Made by a program: the position numbers and the translations under genes
The notes under the pieces: generated by a model
Told to the model about the DNA's origin: nothing
What the model saw: the letters and a program-made list of their open reading frames with translations, nothing else
Databases searched by the model: none
In this document: positions 1 through 11,164 of the stretch, one piece after another
Numbering within the stretch: the first letter of the stretch is position 1
How the letters are laid out: each line of letters starts with the position of its first letter
NCBI RefSeq assembly: GCF_003047285.1
Contig: NZ_PZYX01000002.1
Location: 310,001 to 374,000 of the forward strand
From: Nocardioides allogilvus
GTDB lineage: Bacteria; Actinomycetota; Actinomycetes; Propionibacteriales; Nocardioidaceae
Direction of reading: 5' to 3'
Length of the DNA: 64,000 nt

Positions 1-2418
<2,418 letters not shown>

Positions 2419-2430
2419 GTGAAAACTACG

Positions 2431-2460
2431 CTCCTTCTGGTTCCGTCAACCCAGAAGGAG
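2431..2460 (-). promoter_or_regulatory. Perfect 10-bp hairpin sequestering the infB ribosome-binding site
   Basis: CTCCTTCTGG (2431-2440) and CCAGAAGGAG (2451-2460) are perfect inverted repeats separated by 10 bases. In the infB mRNA the 3' arm is CCAGAAGGAG, which contains the AGAAGGAG ribosome-binding site 12 bases before the GTG start. If it folds, the arm hides the site, so it could limit IF-2 translation. There is no T-run after it, so a terminator is less likely. Confidence 0.55.
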
Positions 2461-2557
2461 GGCAAACGGAGACGCTAGTGGTGGTGCAAACTCATCGGAA
2501 AGTACTCATCGAGTGCTCATGAGCTGCGTGCTCCAGCTTCTTGTCGGTGTTGCCTGG

Positions 2558-2863
2558 TCAATTGCTTGGTTCGAGCGAGTCGAGGTGGTCCTCGACCGGT
2601 GTGCTGGCGAGCCCGACCCGGAGCCGCAAGGCCCGGGAGAACGCCCGCCGGCGAACCGCGAGGTCATAACACGCACGTGTGGGATGCAGGTGCGCCCCAC
2701 GACCTGGTGCCGCGCCGCGTGGATCGGGGCACACGGCCGGCTGGCCCTGGGCGTCCGAGCCGACGACGACTCGTAGCAACTCGCTCTTGGCGGCCCTCGC
2801 CCGACAGCCGACACACGTGCGGATGGGCACGGGAGCAGCGCGTTCGGTCAAGGAATCCACCAT
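2558..2863 (-). CDS. ylxR: YlxR family RNA-binding protein (DUF448)
   Basis: A 101-residue basic protein of the YlxR family, a small nucleic-acid-binding protein normally encoded between nusA and infB. The start chosen is ATG at 2863, giving MVDSLTERAAPVPIRTCVGC; the frame is open further upstream, but the family begins just before the conserved RTCVGCR motif. The second family signature, GRGAHLHP, is present. The C-terminus is Arg-rich. It lies 139 bases upstream of infB on the same strand. Its 5' side faces a divergent hydrolase gene instead of following nusA directly, so ylxR-infB probably has its own promoter in 2864-2939 or inside the hydrolase gene. No strong ribosome-binding site is visible. 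Confidence 0.9.
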   Translation of the reverse strand: MVDSLTERAAPVPIRTCVGCRARAAKSELLRVVVGSDAQGQPAVCPDPRGAAPGRGAHLHPTRACYDLAVRRRAFSRALRLRVGLASTPVEDHLDSLEPSN

Positions 2864-2939
2864 CGGTGACTCTATCGCGTGGAGGGTCGAAAACCCGAAT
2901 GGCCCCGATCGTTCACCTGCGGCGGGCAGGGTCTGACAC

Positions 2940-3704
2940 GTGCCACGCCCACCCTCACGGCTTCGCCGCCCCACGCGCCTCGACCGTTTCACCCGCAGCC
3001 AGGTCTTCCAGGCGGCCGGCACGCGGCACGGCGCCAACGTCACGACCTACGTCCTGGAGCGTCCCGGCGCCGTCCTGCGCGGCCGTGTCGTGCACGACGA
3101 ACGACCCGACGCCCTGCTCTACCTCGGCGGCAACGCCGAGCACGTCACCCGCTGGGGCGACCGGTTCCGCGAGCACGTGCCGCACCGGGCGACCTACCTC
3201 GTCGCCTACCGCGGCTACGGCGCCAGCACCGGCGAGCCCTCCGAGCGCGCGATCGTCGCTGACGCGTTGGCTGTGTACGACGACCTGTGCACGCGCCACG
3301 ACAAGGTCGCCGTGCTCGGGCGCAGCCTCGGGTCGGGCGTCGCCGTCCAGGTCGCGGCGGCCCGCGACGTCGACCGGCTCGTCCTCGTGACGCCGTTCGA
3401 CAGCCTCGTCGCCGTCATCCGGTCGCTGCTGCCGCTCCCCCTGCCGGGGGTCGTGCGCGACCGGCTGCCCGTCCAGTGGCTGCTCGCTGAGCACTTCGAC
3501 TCGGTCCGGCACGCCGACCGCGTCACCGCCCCGACCCTGGTGCTGCGGTCGGGGCGCGACGACCTCGTGCTGCCCGCGCGGACGGACCGGCTGATCGCCC
3601 GCCTGCCGGCGACCACCGAGGTGGTCGACTTCGCCGAGGACGACCACGTCTCGCTGGCCGACCACGACGCCTACTGGCAGGCGATCAGCCGGTTCCTACT
3701 CTGA
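2940..3704 (+). CDS. Alpha/beta hydrolase (Bem46/ABHD13-like)
   Basis: A 254-residue alpha/beta hydrolase with no signal peptide. Nucleophile elbow GRSLGSG (127-133, Ser129), an acid residue in SGRDD (204-208) and a histidine in EDDHVSL (His236) form a plausible catalytic triad. LGGNAEH (62-68) is a likely oxyanion-hole segment and [13 protein letters not shown] (90-102) resembles Bem46/YfhR-type serine hydrolases. Start is GTG at 2940 with a weak ribosome-binding site. The substrate cannot be told from the sequence. It is oriented against its neighbours, between nusA and ylxR, and its last 9 bases overlap the 3' end of nusA tail to tail. Confidence 0.85.
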   Translation: MPRPPSRLRRPTRLDRFTRSQVFQAAGTRHGANVTTYVLERPGAVLRGRVVHDERPDALLYLGGNAEHVTRWGDRFREHVPHRATYLVAYRGYGASTGEPSERAIVADALAVYDDLCTRHDKVAVLGRSLGSGVAVQVAAARDVDRLVLVTPFDSLVAVIRSLLPLPLPGVVRDRLPVQWLLAEHFDSVRHADRVTAPTLVLRSGRDDLVLPARTDRLIARLPATTEVVDFAEDDHVSLADHDAYWQAISRFLL

Positions 3705-4694
3705 GTCGGACTCCGAGTCGGCGGGGTTCGGGGCGTCGTCGGAGCGGATGTCGATGCGCCAGCCGGTCAGGCGGGCGGCGAGACGGGCGTTCTGGCCCTC
3801 CTTGCCGATCGCCAGCGACAGCTGGAAGTCGGGCACGACGACACGGCACGAGCGGGCGGCCAGGTCGATGATCTCGACCGAGCGGACCCGCGCCGGCGAC
3901 AACGCGTGGGCGACGAGCTCGGCCGGGTCCTCGGACCAGTCGACGATGTCGATCTTCTCGCCGTGCAGCTCGGCCATGACGTTGCGCACCCGCTGCCCCA
4001 TCGGGCCGATGCAGGCGCCCTTGGGGTTGACGCCCTGGACCTTGGTGAAGACCGCGATCTTGCTGCGGTGACCGGCCTCGCGCGCGATCGCGGCGATCTG
4101 GACGGTGCCGTCGGCGATCTCCGGGACCTCGAGGGCGAACAGCTTCTTGACCAACGTCGGGTGGCTGCGCGAGAGCGTGATCTGCGGCCCGCGCATGCCC
4201 TTGCGGACGGAGATCACCAGGCACTTGATCCGCTCGCCGTGCTTGTACTCCTCGCCCGGCACCCGCTCCCCCATCGGGAGGATCGCCTCGAGCTTGCCGA
4301 GGTCGACCATCACGTCGTCGGGGTTGCGTCCCTGCTGGATGATCCCGGAGACGATGTCGCCCTCCTTGCCGGCGAACTCGCCGAACCGGATGTCGTCCTC
4401 GGCGTCGCGCAGCCGCTGCAGCATGATCTGCTTGGCCGTGGTGGCGGCGATGCGGCCGAAGTCGGCGGGGGTGTCCTCGTACTCCTCGCTCGAGGTGCCG
4501 TCCTCGTCGACGTCGCGGGCCATGACCCGGACGTGACCGGACTTGCGGTCCAGCTCGACGCGCGCGTGCTCACTGGACCCCGGCGACTTGTGGTAGGCCG
4601 TGAGCATGGCCTGCTCGATCGCGTCGACGAGCACGTCGAAGGAGATCTCCTTCTCGCGTTCCAGCATCCTCAAGATGCTCAGGTCGATGTCCAT
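3696..4694 (-). CDS. nusA: Transcription termination/antitermination factor NusA
   Basis: 332 residues, the short actinobacterial form that lacks the C-terminal acidic repeats of E. coli NusA. Order: N-terminal RNA-polymerase-binding domain (about 1-105), S1 domain (about 110-180, [20 protein letters not shown] onward) and two KH domains including [15 protein letters not shown] and [19 protein letters not shown]. The C-terminus is an acidic tail ending DSESDSE. The ATG (4694-4692) shares one base with the rimP stop, so the two are probably translationally coupled, as is usual for rimP-nusA. It acts on paused RNA polymerase and in rRNA antitermination complexes. The 3' end overlaps the convergent hydrolase gene by 9 bases. 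Confidence 0.97.
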   Translation of the reverse strand: MDIDLSILRMLEREKEISFDVLVDAIEQAMLTAYHKSPGSSEHARVELDRKSGHVRVMARDVDEDGTSSEEYEDTPADFGRIAATTAKQIMLQRLRDAEDDIRFGEFAGKEGDIVSGIIQQGRNPDDVMVDLGKLEAILPMGERVPGEEYKHGERIKCLVISVRKGMRGPQITLSRSHPTLVKKLFALEVPEIADGTVQIAAIAREAGHRSKIAVFTKVQGVNPKGACIGPMGQRVRNVMAELHGEKIDIVDWSEDPAELVAHALSPARVRSVEIIDLAARSCRVVVPDFQLSLAIGKEGQNARLAARLTGWRIDIRSDDAPNPADSESDSE

Positions 4695-5188
4695 CAGGCG
4701 TCCTCGCTGTCGATCTTCTTCTTGCGGTTGAACTCGATCTGCACCAGCGCCTTGGCGATGTCGGCGTAGGGCACCTCGCGGGTGTCCCCGTCGACGTCGA
4801 GAGTCGTCGACTCCTCGCTCGAGGCGACGATGCGGCCGGTGACCTCACCGTCCTCGACGAGGGTGATCTTGACGAGGCGGTCCTCGTTGCGGCGCCAGTG
4901 GCGCGGCAGGGTCAGCGGGCGGTCGACGCCTCGCGAGGTGACCTCGAGCGTGTAGGGCAGCTCGCCCATCACGTCGGACTCCTCGAGCACCCGGTCGATC
5001 TCACGGGTGGCGTCGGCGACGTCGTCGAGCGTGACTCCGCCGTCCTGGTCGACGGCGACGCGCAGCACGCGGCGCTTGCCGGCTGGGGTCAGCTCCACGG
5101 CCTCGACGTCGAGGCCCATGGCACTGAGGGGGTCGGTGATCTCGGCTTCGATGCGATCCCGGGTGGCGTCCTGTTTGGCGCTGCTCAC
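4694..5188 (-). CDS. rimP: Ribosome maturation factor RimP
   Basis: 164 residues; assists 30S subunit maturation. Start is GTG at 5188-5186, chosen because a near-perfect AAGGAGGTC lies 6-7 bases upstream; the frame stays open much further upstream, but that extension has no family similarity. Characteristic segments: [20 protein letters not shown] in the N-terminal alpha/beta domain, then [17 protein letters not shown] and [12 protein letters not shown], then the C-terminal SH3-like domain. First gene of the rimP-nusA unit. A divergent lipoprotein gene starts 91 bases away. Confidence 0.95.
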   Translation of the reverse strand: MSSAKQDATRDRIEAEITDPLSAMGLDVEAVELTPAGKRRVLRVAVDQDGGVTLDDVADATREIDRVLEESDVMGELPYTLEVTSRGVDRPLTLPRHWRRNEDRLVKITLVEDGEVTGRIVASSEESTTLDVDGDTREVPYADIAKALVQIEFNRKKKIDSEDA

Positions 5189-5279
5189 GCGTGCGACCTC
5201 CTTGTGCTGTTGTTGCCGCCACGATAGCCGCTCCGACGCGTTGCGCCGACACCGCACGCCAGCGGTTAGGGTCACCGTC

Positions 5280-5756
5280 GTGTCCATCCCGCGTGCCCAC
5301 ACCTCACGGCGTACGGCGCTCGCGCTGGCCCTCTCCGCGCCGCTGGCCCTGGCGTCGTGCGAGCTCGACCCGCCGAGCGCAGAACCCTCCGACGCGCCGA
5401 CCACCGAAGCACCTCCGGATGCCGAGGTCGTCACCTCGGCGCGCACCGAGATCCTGCTCACCGTCGCCCTGCTCGAGGCCGTGCGAGCCCAGCACCGACC
5501 GCTGCGAGCCGAGACCGGGTCACTGCTGCGCATGCACGCCGCCCACCTGGCGGTGCTCGACGACGGCACCGAGCCGGAAGCCGTCGAGGCCGAGTCGCCG
5601 GCCCCCACGCCCGAGCTGGCCCGCGACCAGGTCACCGCGGTGGAGTCAGCACTCTCCGCGACCCTCGCCGACGCAGCCGGGAAGGCCGCCAGTGGCGACC
5701 TCGCCCGCGCCCTGGCGAGCATGTCCGCCGCCGTGATCCAGCGAGTCGTCGCATGA
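5280..5756 (+). CDS. Predicted lipoprotein, helical, paired with a DUF4439 gene
   Basis: 158 residues. Start GTG at 5280 gives a twin-arginine-like and hydrophobic leader ([18 protein letters not shown]) ending in a lipobox LASC, so the mature protein would begin at the Cys and be attached to the outer face of the membrane. After an acidic, Pro-rich spacer the rest is predicted alpha-helical ([20 protein letters not shown] and later helices), possibly a degenerate ferritin-like bundle related to its neighbour. No metal ligands stand out. The function is not recognised. The stop TGA overlaps the ATG of a 22-codon mini-ORF carried by a 65-bp repeat that joins it to the next gene. Confidence 0.75.
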   Translation: MSIPRAHTSRRTALALALSAPLALASCELDPPSAEPSDAPTTEAPPDAEVVTSARTEILLTVALLEAVRAQHRPLRAETGSLLRMHAAHLAVLDDGTEPEAVEAESPAPTPELARDQVTAVESALSATLADAAGKAASGDLARALASMSAAVIQRVVA

Positions 5757-5817
5757 ACACCCCACGACGTTCTTCTACTCCGCTTCGCTCCCCCGAACAA
5801 CGCCGCGGGGACCCCGC
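5753..5817 (+). repeat. MIRU-like 65-bp interspersed element, copy A
   Basis: This unit lies exactly between two stop/start junctions. It begins at an ATG that overlaps the upstream gene's stop (ATGA, 5753-5756) and ends just before the ATG at 5818. It carries a mini-ORF (5753-5821; starts MNTPRRSS, ends RRGDPA) whose TGA overlaps the downstream ATG. It matches copy B at 56583-56647 in 60 of 65 positions. The 3' end contains GCGGGGACCCCGC, a small palindrome where a ribosome-binding site would be expected. Confidence 0.8.
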
Positions 5818-6249
5818 ATGAGCACCATCGAGGCCCTGCAGGCGACGCTCGCCGCCGAGCACGCCGCGATCTTCGTGTACGGCGACGCCGGGGCCCACAC
5901 CTCGCAGTCCGCCGAGCCCGACCTGTTCTCGACCATCACGACGCTCTACCGCACCCACCGCGCGCGTCGCGACCAGCTCCGGCTCCTCCTCGCCGATCGC
6001 GGTGCCACGCCGGCGGCTGCCGCCGCGACCTACGAGATCCCCTCACAGCTGGGGGCCCCCGGCGCCGTACGCCGTCAAGCACTGCGGACCGAGGAACGGT
6101 GTGCGGGCGTCTACGCAGCGCTGGTGGCCAACACCGCCGGCACCGACCGCGCCTGGGCGATCTCGGCGCTCAGCGAGGCGGCGCAGGCCCGGATCATGCT
6201 GAACGGGAGCCCCGAGACGTTCCCCGGGGCCCCCGAACTCGCTGGCTGA
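5818..6249 (+). CDS. DUF4439 ferritin-like domain protein
   Basis: 143 residues, all-helical, matching the DUF4439 ferritin-like family that typically lies beside rimP in actinobacteria. Features: [20 protein letters not shown] at the N-terminus (helix with Glu-His), a central [15 protein letters not shown] helix, and [21 protein letters not shown] followed by a final helix containing [12 protein letters not shown]. No signal peptide. Metal binding is plausible from the Glu/His pattern but unproven. ATG 5818 has no recognisable ribosome-binding site, so translation probably depends on coupling through the mini-ORF of the preceding repeat. Confidence 0.8.
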   Translation: MSTIEALQATLAAEHAAIFVYGDAGAHTSQSAEPDLFSTITTLYRTHRARRDQLRLLLADRGATPAAAAATYEIPSQLGAPGAVRRQALRTEERCAGVYAALVANTAGTDRAWAISALSEAAQARIMLNGSPETFPGAPELAG

Positions 6250-6255
6250 ACCGCG

Positions 6256-7218
6256 TCAGGCGCGGTAGGCGGCCCACATCTGCGCCATCCGGTCACTCTG
6301 TCCGAGGCTGAACTCGGTGTAGCAGGAGTCGTAGCTGTAGTCCATGTAGTTGTGGATCGGGTCCGTTCCCGGCAGCGAGCACGAGTCGCGGCCCTCGGGA
6401 CAGCCGCTCGAGGCGCTGCTCTGGGCCGGGGTGTCGCTCACCTCGTCGTTGGTGCTCGTGCACCCGCCCTGGAACGTGTGGTAGAGCCCCAACCAGTGGC
6501 CGGCCTCGTGGGTGGCGGTCTCGCCGAGGTCGTAGTTGGTGGCTGAGCCGCCGGGCAGGGAGGTGTAGTTCACCCGGATGCCGTCGATGCTGGGGTTGCG
6601 GGCGTAGTCCCAGGGGAACGTGGCGATGCCGAGGTAGCTGAAGTCCACCAGCCAGATGTTGAGCGCGTTGGCGCCGCCCTGGCGCGTGGCGGCACGGTAG
6701 GTCGTCGACTGGCGGTCCTTGTGCCACTGGTCGTTGTTGAAGCGGTCGACCCCGGCGAGCGTGAAGGTCAGCCCGGTGACCGCGGCGGTGGAGGACTCCT
6801 GTCCCCCGAAGGTCGCGTTGAGGACGGCGATCTGGTCGGCGATCTGGGTGTCGGTGACGTCGCCGGCGCCGGTCTTGGAACGCATGACGTGGACGTACAC
6901 GGGGACGTCAGCTCCGACGAAGGACGCGCTGGCGTCGGCCGGCGACTGGCCCTGCGCCTCCAGCTTCTTCTGGGTGCGCACCTCGATGGCCCGCTGTTCC
7001 TGCGCCGAGATCTCGCGGTGGTCGGGGCCGAAGCCGCCGCGCGCGGCCGAGCTGCCGTGCTCTTCGTGTGGGTCGACCACCGTGGCCGGGGAGAAGCACT
7101 GCTGGTCCTCACGTGGGACCTGGGCCTGCGACGCCGAGGTGAGGGCGCCGGTCGCGACCAGGCCGGCCGACACGAGCGCGGTGGCGCTCAGGCGGCAGAG
7201 AATGCTTACGCGTGACAT
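6256..7218 (-). CDS. Secreted zinc metalloprotease, M43 (cytophagalysin/pappalysin) family
   Basis: 320 residues. Start ATG at 7218, preceded by AAAGGA; it gives a Sec signal peptide (SRVSILCRLSATALVSAG... to about residue 32, ASQAQ). The catalytic motif HEAGHWLGLYH (227-237) has the extended HExxHxxGxxH zinc site, and MDYS at 292-295 supplies the Met-turn typical of metzincins. Four or more Cys after the zinc site (CTSTND, CPEG, DSC, DSCYTE) suggest disulfides, fitting an extracellular enzyme. Members degrade extracellular proteins; the substrate here is unknown. The 5' side holds a long hairpin plus T-run (7292-7354), a possible attenuator. Confidence 0.92.
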   Translation of the reverse strand: MSRVSILCRLSATALVSAGLVATGALTSASQAQVPREDQQCFSPATVVDPHEEHGSSAARGGFGPDHREISAQEQRAIEVRTQKKLEAQGQSPADASASFVGADVPVYVHVMRSKTGAGDVTDTQIADQIAVLNATFGGQESSTAAVTGLTFTLAGVDRFNNDQWHKDRQSTTYRAATRQGGANALNIWLVDFSYLGIATFPWDYARNPSIDGIRVNYTSLPGGSATNYDLGETATHEAGHWLGLYHTFQGGCTSTNDEVSDTPAQSSASSGCPEGRDSCSLPGTDPIHNYMDYSYDSCYTEFSLGQSDRMAQMWAAYRA

Positions 7219-7278
7219 CAGGAGATCGTCCTTTCGAGGGGGTCCCCCCGAACACGCCCGGGCTGCGCGGCGGGGCGG

Positions 7279-7354
7279 AAAAATGAGAAGTGGCCCGCAG
7301 CCTCGCCACGTGGGGAAGTCCCGAGATCTTCCCCAACTGGCAAGGATGCGGACC
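7279..7354 (-). terminator. Long interrupted hairpin with T-run in the M43 protease leader
   Basis: On the minus strand three stems are nested: GGTCCGCA/TGCGGGCC (7354-7347 with 7299-7292), TTGCCA/TGGCGA (7343-7338 with 7308-7303) and GGGGAAG/CTTCCCC (7334-7328 with 7318-7312), separated by short symmetric internal loops. The structure is followed by ACTTCTCA and then TTTTT (7283-7279). It can act as an intrinsic terminator, either ending transcripts from the HAD gene or attenuating the protease gene 60 bases further on. Confidence 0.55.
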
Positions 7355-7460
7355 GCTTCGCGGGGCTTGTCAGCATCACCCGAGTGATCTCCCGTATGGG
7401 GTGGGAGCCACATGCATAAGTGTGCAACACGATGACACGATCGCCCTAGCGGTTCTCGAT

Positions 7461-7487
7461 GCAGGTTTTTGCACTGCGAAAACCTGC
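7461..7487 (-). terminator. Hairpin just after the HAD hydrolase gene
   Basis: GCAGGTTTT (7461-7469) and AAAACCTGC (7479-7487) form a perfect 9-bp stem with a 9-base loop, starting 11 bases past the stop of the HAD gene. It lacks a clear T-run, as is common for actinobacterial terminators. Confidence 0.45.
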
Positions 7488-7498
7488 AAGATGGTCGG

Positions 7499-8203
7499 TC
7501 AGGCCAGCCCGGCGACGGCTGCGGGGATCTCCGCCAGCGAGTGCACCACCGCGTCGGGGCTGCCCTCCGTGTGGCCGACCTGGTTGGCCGGGATCGTGCT
7601 CAGCGGGATGTGGATGGCCTTGAGACCGGCGTTGTGGGCGCCCCAGATGTCGTCGAAGAGCCGGTCCCCCACGTAGACGCACGCGCCCGGATCGCTGACG
7701 CCGACCGCGGCCATGGCTGCGCCGAACGCCTCCGGCGACGGCTTGGTCCACTCGATCTCGGAGGTGTAGACGTCGCCGTCGATCAGGTCGTAGACGCCGT
7801 CGCGCTGGAAGAACTTCACGTGCCACGCCCGCGGCCAGATCGTGTTGGACAGCACCCCGATCTTCAGCCCCATCGCCCGCAGCTCGGTGAACATGTCGCG
7901 GCACTCCGGGTCGGTGGCGGTGTGCGGCTCCCAGAACTCGTAGTAGGCCGCCAGCAGGTCGGGCTCGTGCTCGAGCCCGGCCTCGGTGAACAGGTCGGCG
8001 ATCGTCGACGACTGCTGGTGGTCGCGGCTGCGTCCCCACACCACGTCACCGGCGGCGTGCAGCCGCGCCGTGATCTCCTCGGGATCGTGGTCGGCGTTGA
8101 CCACGGCCTGCGCGAGCGCCAGCGACTCCGCATGGAAGTCCACGTCGTGCCAGCGGGTCAGGGTGCCGCCCCAGTCGAAGATGACTGCCTGGAGATCAGG
8201 CAC
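7499..8203 (-). CDS. HAD family hydrolase (subfamily IA)
   Basis: 234 residues. Motif I is FDWGGTLT (9-16): the nucleophile Asp is present, but the usual second Asp is Gly, a known variant. Motif II is GVLSNT, motif III is around [10 protein letters not shown] (Lys), and motif IV is [18 protein letters not shown] helical cap lies between motifs I and II. Probably a small-metabolite phosphatase; the substrate is not predictable. The start ATG (8203) is inside the last codons of proS (8-nt overlap), so it is probably co-transcribed with proS. A hairpin follows the stop. Confidence 0.88.
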   Translation of the reverse strand: MPDLQAVIFDWGGTLTRWHDVDFHAESLALAQAVVNADHDPEEITARLHAAGDVVWGRSRDHQQSSTIADLFTEAGLEHEPDLLAAYYEFWEPHTATDPECRDMFTELRAMGLKIGVLSNTIWPRAWHVKFFQRDGVYDLIDGDVYTSEIEWTKPSPEAFGAAMAAVGVSDPGACVYVGDRLFDDIWGAHNAGLKAIHIPLSTIPANQVGHTEGSPDAVVHSLAEIPAAVAGLA

Positions 8204-9965
8204 GCACGAGCTCCGCGATGTGCGCGGCGGCGTCGGCGACGGCGACCTCCGCGCGCTCGCCGGTGGCCCGGTCGCGGACCTCGACCGTGCCGTCGGCCAG
8301 GCCGCGGCCCACGGTGACGATCGTGGGCATGCCCATCAGCTCGGCGTCCTTGAACTTCACCCCGGGCGAGACCTTGCCGGCGCGGTCGTCGTAGAGCACG
8401 TCGATGCCCTTGGCGGACAGGTCCTCGGCCAGCTGCGATGCAGCGGCGAAGATCGCCTCGTCCTTGCCTGCGGCGACGATGTGTACGTCGACGGGCGCGA
8501 CGTTGCGCGGCCATGCGAGCCCGATCTCGTCGAGGGTGCCCTCGGCGATCGCGGCCACGGCCCGCGAGGGGCCGATGCCGTAGGAGCCCATCGTGACCGT
8601 GACGAGCTTGCCGTTCTCGTCGAGGACCTTGAGGTCCAGCGCGTCGGCGTACTTGCGACCGAGCTGGAAGATGTGGCCCATCTCGATGCCGCGGGCAGCC
8701 TCGAGCGTGCCCTCGGTGCAGTTGGGGCACTCGTCGCCGTCACGGACGTCGGCTGCCTCGATGGTGCCGTCGGGCGTGAAGTCGCGGCCGACGACCAGGT
8801 CGAGCACGTGCGAGTCGGGCAGGTTGGCGCCGGTGACCCAGCGGGTGCCCTCGACGACGCGGGGGTCGACGAGGTAGCGGATGCCGGACTTGGACTCCGT
8901 GCCGAGGACCTCCGGGCCGATGTAGCCCTTGACCAGCGCGGGGTGCTTGGCGAGCTCGGTCTCGTCCATGGCCTCGACCTCGATCGGCTCCAGCTGGCCC
9001 TCGAGGCGCTTCTGGTCGACCTCGCGGTCACCGGGGACGCCGATGGCGACGGGCTCGCTGGTGCCGTCGGGGTGCTTGAGCACCACGAGCACGTTCTTCA
9101 AGGTGTCCCCGGCCGTCCAGGGACGGTCGGGGCGCGGGTAGGCCGCGTTGAGGTGGTCGACCAGCGTCTCGATCGTGGGCGTGGCGGGCGTGTCCTCGAC
9201 GTGCGCGGCGGGCGCATCGGCGTAAGACACCGGCTCGGGGGCGCGGACGGCGACGGCCTCGACGTTGGCGGCGTAGTCGCAGTGGCTGCAGCTGACGTAG
9301 GTGTCCTCACCCACGGCGGCCTTGGCGAGGAACTCCTCCGACTTCGAGCCGCCCATGGCGCCCGAGGTCGCCTTGACGATGACGTACTCGAAGCCGAGCT
9401 TGTCGAAGATCCGGATGTAGGCCTCGCGGTGCGCGGCATAGGACGCGTCGAGACCGGCGTCGTCGATGTCGAAGGAGTAGGAGTCCTTCATCACGAACTC
9501 GCGCCCGCGCAGGATGCCGGCGCGGGGACGCGCCTCGTCGCGGTACTTGTTCTGGATCTGGTAGATCGAGAGCGGCAGGTCCTTGTAGGAGCTGTAGAGG
9601 TCCTTGACGACGAGGGTGAACATCTCCTCGTGCGTGGGCCCGAGGAGGTAGTCGGCACCCTTGCGGTCCTTGATCCGGAAGATCCCGTCGCCGTACTCCG
9701 TCCAGCGGTTGGTCGCCTCGTAGGGCTCCTTGGGCAGGATCGCGGGGAACAGCAGCTCCTGGGCGCCCATCGAGTCCATCTCGTCGCGGACGATCTGCTC
9801 GACCTTGCGCAGCACGCGCAGCCCCAGCGGCAGCCAGGTGTAGATGCCCGGTGCGTTGCGGCGGATGTAGCCCGCCCGCACCAGCAGGCGGTGGCTCGGG
9901 ACCTCCGCGTCGTTGGGGTCGTCACGCAGGGTTCGGACAAACAAGGACGACATCCGCAAGATCAT
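8196..9965 (-). CDS. proS: Prolyl-tRNA synthetase (bacterial type)
   Basis: 589 residues. Charges tRNA-Pro in the cytoplasm. Class II signatures are present: motif 1 region ([20 protein letters not shown]), motif 2 ([20 protein letters not shown]) and motif 3 ([14 protein letters not shown]). The large INS editing domain between motifs 2 and 3 (about 220-400; FLVVLKHP-like and GDREV segments) marks the bacterial form, and a C-terminal anticodon-binding domain follows. Start ATG at 9965 ([14 protein letters not shown]) was chosen because the family begins there; an upstream extension has no similarity. Confidence 0.97.
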   Translation of the reverse strand: MILRMSSLFVRTLRDDPNDAEVPSHRLLVRAGYIRRNAPGIYTWLPLGLRVLRKVEQIVRDEMDSMGAQELLFPAILPKEPYEATNRWTEYGDGIFRIKDRKGADYLLGPTHEEMFTLVVKDLYSSYKDLPLSIYQIQNKYRDEARPRAGILRGREFVMKDSYSFDIDDAGLDASYAAHREAYIRIFDKLGFEYVIVKATSGAMGGSKSEEFLAKAAVGEDTYVSCSHCDYAANVEAVAVRAPEPVSYADAPAAHVEDTPATPTIETLVDHLNAAYPRPDRPWTAGDTLKNVLVVLKHPDGTSEPVAIGVPGDREVDQKRLEGQLEPIEVEAMDETELAKHPALVKGYIGPEVLGTESKSGIRYLVDPRVVEGTRWVTGANLPDSHVLDLVVGRDFTPDGTIEAADVRDGDECPNCTEGTLEAARGIEMGHIFQLGRKYADALDLKVLDENGKLVTVTMGSYGIGPSRAVAAIAEGTLDEIGLAWPRNVAPVDVHIVAAGKDEAIFAAASQLAEDLSAKGIDVLYDDRAGKVSPGVKFKDAELMGMPTIVTVGRGLADGTVEVRDRATGERAEVAVADAAAHIAELVRA

Positions 9966-10105
9966 GCGCACAGGATAGGTGCGGGTCGCCGCAGGCAGCG
10001 AGCCGGTTTGGCGCGAGAGCCCGGCCACAGCAACGAGACGGCCTCACGAGCGTCTGAGACAGTGGAAGGACCACACGATCGTCGTCACCTCTCGGGAGAC
10101 CCTCC

Positions 10106-11164
10106 ATGACCACTCTCCGCACCTTCGCCCTGGCCGCCACCACGGCAGCGCTGTGCAGTACGGCGCTGCTGGTGCCTGCCACGGCGTCCGCACCCGTCGA
10201 GCTGCAACCGGAGGACCTCTCCCGTGGGTCCGACATCGCCGTCGCGCACATCGAGGACGGCGACCTCGTCGTCGGCGATCGCCGGGTCGACGTCGGTGGT
10301 GAACGTGCCTACCTCATCGGCAAGGCGGGCAGGGGCCACCTCGTCGGGACGAGTGACTCCGACGGCGGCTCCCTGCGCATCGTGCGGGTCAAGCTCGACA
10401 ACACCGTCACGGTGATCAAGCGCGGTGTCCCGTTCTTCGAGGCGAAGGTGTCGCACAACGGCCGCTTCTTCGCGCTCGCCGGGCGCGGCACCCGCCGCGC
10501 GGTGCCGGTCCGGGTCTTCTCCGCCCGCAGCGGCAAGCTCAAGGTCGAGAAGGACTTCCCCAACTACCCCACCGTGCTCGGCATGGCCGGCACGCGCGTG
10601 CTCCTGACGACCTGGGGCGGCAGCAGCAAGGGGGTCCGGTGGTGGGACACCGGGAACGGCGCTGTCACCGCGGTCACCAGGCGGCCCGCCGGTCAGGTCG
10701 ACATCGGCAACAACCTGCTCGCCAGCTACACCAAGGACCCCTACCGCGACGGCTGCACCATCGTCAGCCGCCTGAGCGACCCGACGGTCCGCCTCTGGAA
10801 GTCCTGCACCGAGCGCGTGGAGGACTTCTCCCCCGACGGCGAGCGGATCGCCACCGTGCACATCCTCTCCGACGGCATCGGCCCCAGCGAGGTCTGGGAG
10901 CGCGAGGTCGACGGCAGCCTGCTCGGCGAGTACTCGACAAACTGGTTCGGCCGGATCGGCTTCGAGGACGCCACCGACCTCCTGCTCGAGGTCAACGGCG
11001 ACACCCGCTCCTCGACGGTCCGCTGCAGCGAGGGCGACTGCGAGAACGCGACCGACCCCGTCGCCGTACAGCAGCCGCGTCCCGGGTTCAGCCGCGCGCT
11101 GCCCTCACGGCGCTTCGGATCATCGGCACCTGCAGCGGGAGCCTGGCAAACGCCGCAGTTCTGA
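10106..11164 (+). CDS. Secreted protein of unknown function, beta-propeller-like
   Basis: 352 residues with a clear Sec signal peptide (TTLRTFALAATTAALCSTAL to about residue 28). The body has repeated short strands with patterns such as HIEDGDLVVGDR, VSHNGRFFALAGRG and FSPDGERIATVHI, which resemble WD40/TolB-type propeller blades, but no complete repeat series could be delimited. Cys pairs near the C-terminus (CTIVS, KSCTE, RCSEGDCE) suggest disulfides. The last 77 bases run antisense through the end of the DoxX gene, and the terminal ~25 residues (Pro/Ser/Arg-rich) look non-conserved, so the true end may once have been earlier. Start ATG at 10106. Confidence 0.7.
   Translation: MTTLRTFALAATTAALCSTALLVPATASAPVELQPEDLSRGSDIAVAHIEDGDLVVGDRRVDVGGERAYLIGKAGRGHLVGTSDSDGGSLRIVRVKLDNTVTVIKRGVPFFEAKVSHNGRFFALAGRGTRRAVPVRVFSARSGKLKVEKDFPNYPTVLGMAGTRVLLTTWGGSSKGVRWWDTGNGAVTAVTRRPAGQVDIGNNLLASYTKDPYRDGCTIVSRLSDPTVRLWKSCTERVEDFSPDGERIATVHILSDGIGPSEVWEREVDGSLLGEYSTNWFGRIGFEDATDLLLEVNGDTRSSTVRCSEGDCENATDPVAVQQPRPGFSRALPSRRFGSSAPAAGAWQTPQF

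Noticed and set aside
2540..2600. tRNA-like GGTTCGAGC motif
   Set aside because: No acceptor stem, anticodon stem or D-loop could be drawn around it; no tRNA gene was found anywhere in the window.
7986..10109. 707-codon plus-strand open frame over proS
   Set aside because: Antisense shadow of proS; no family and unlikely composition (Val/Asp/Gly/Leu/Arg runs).
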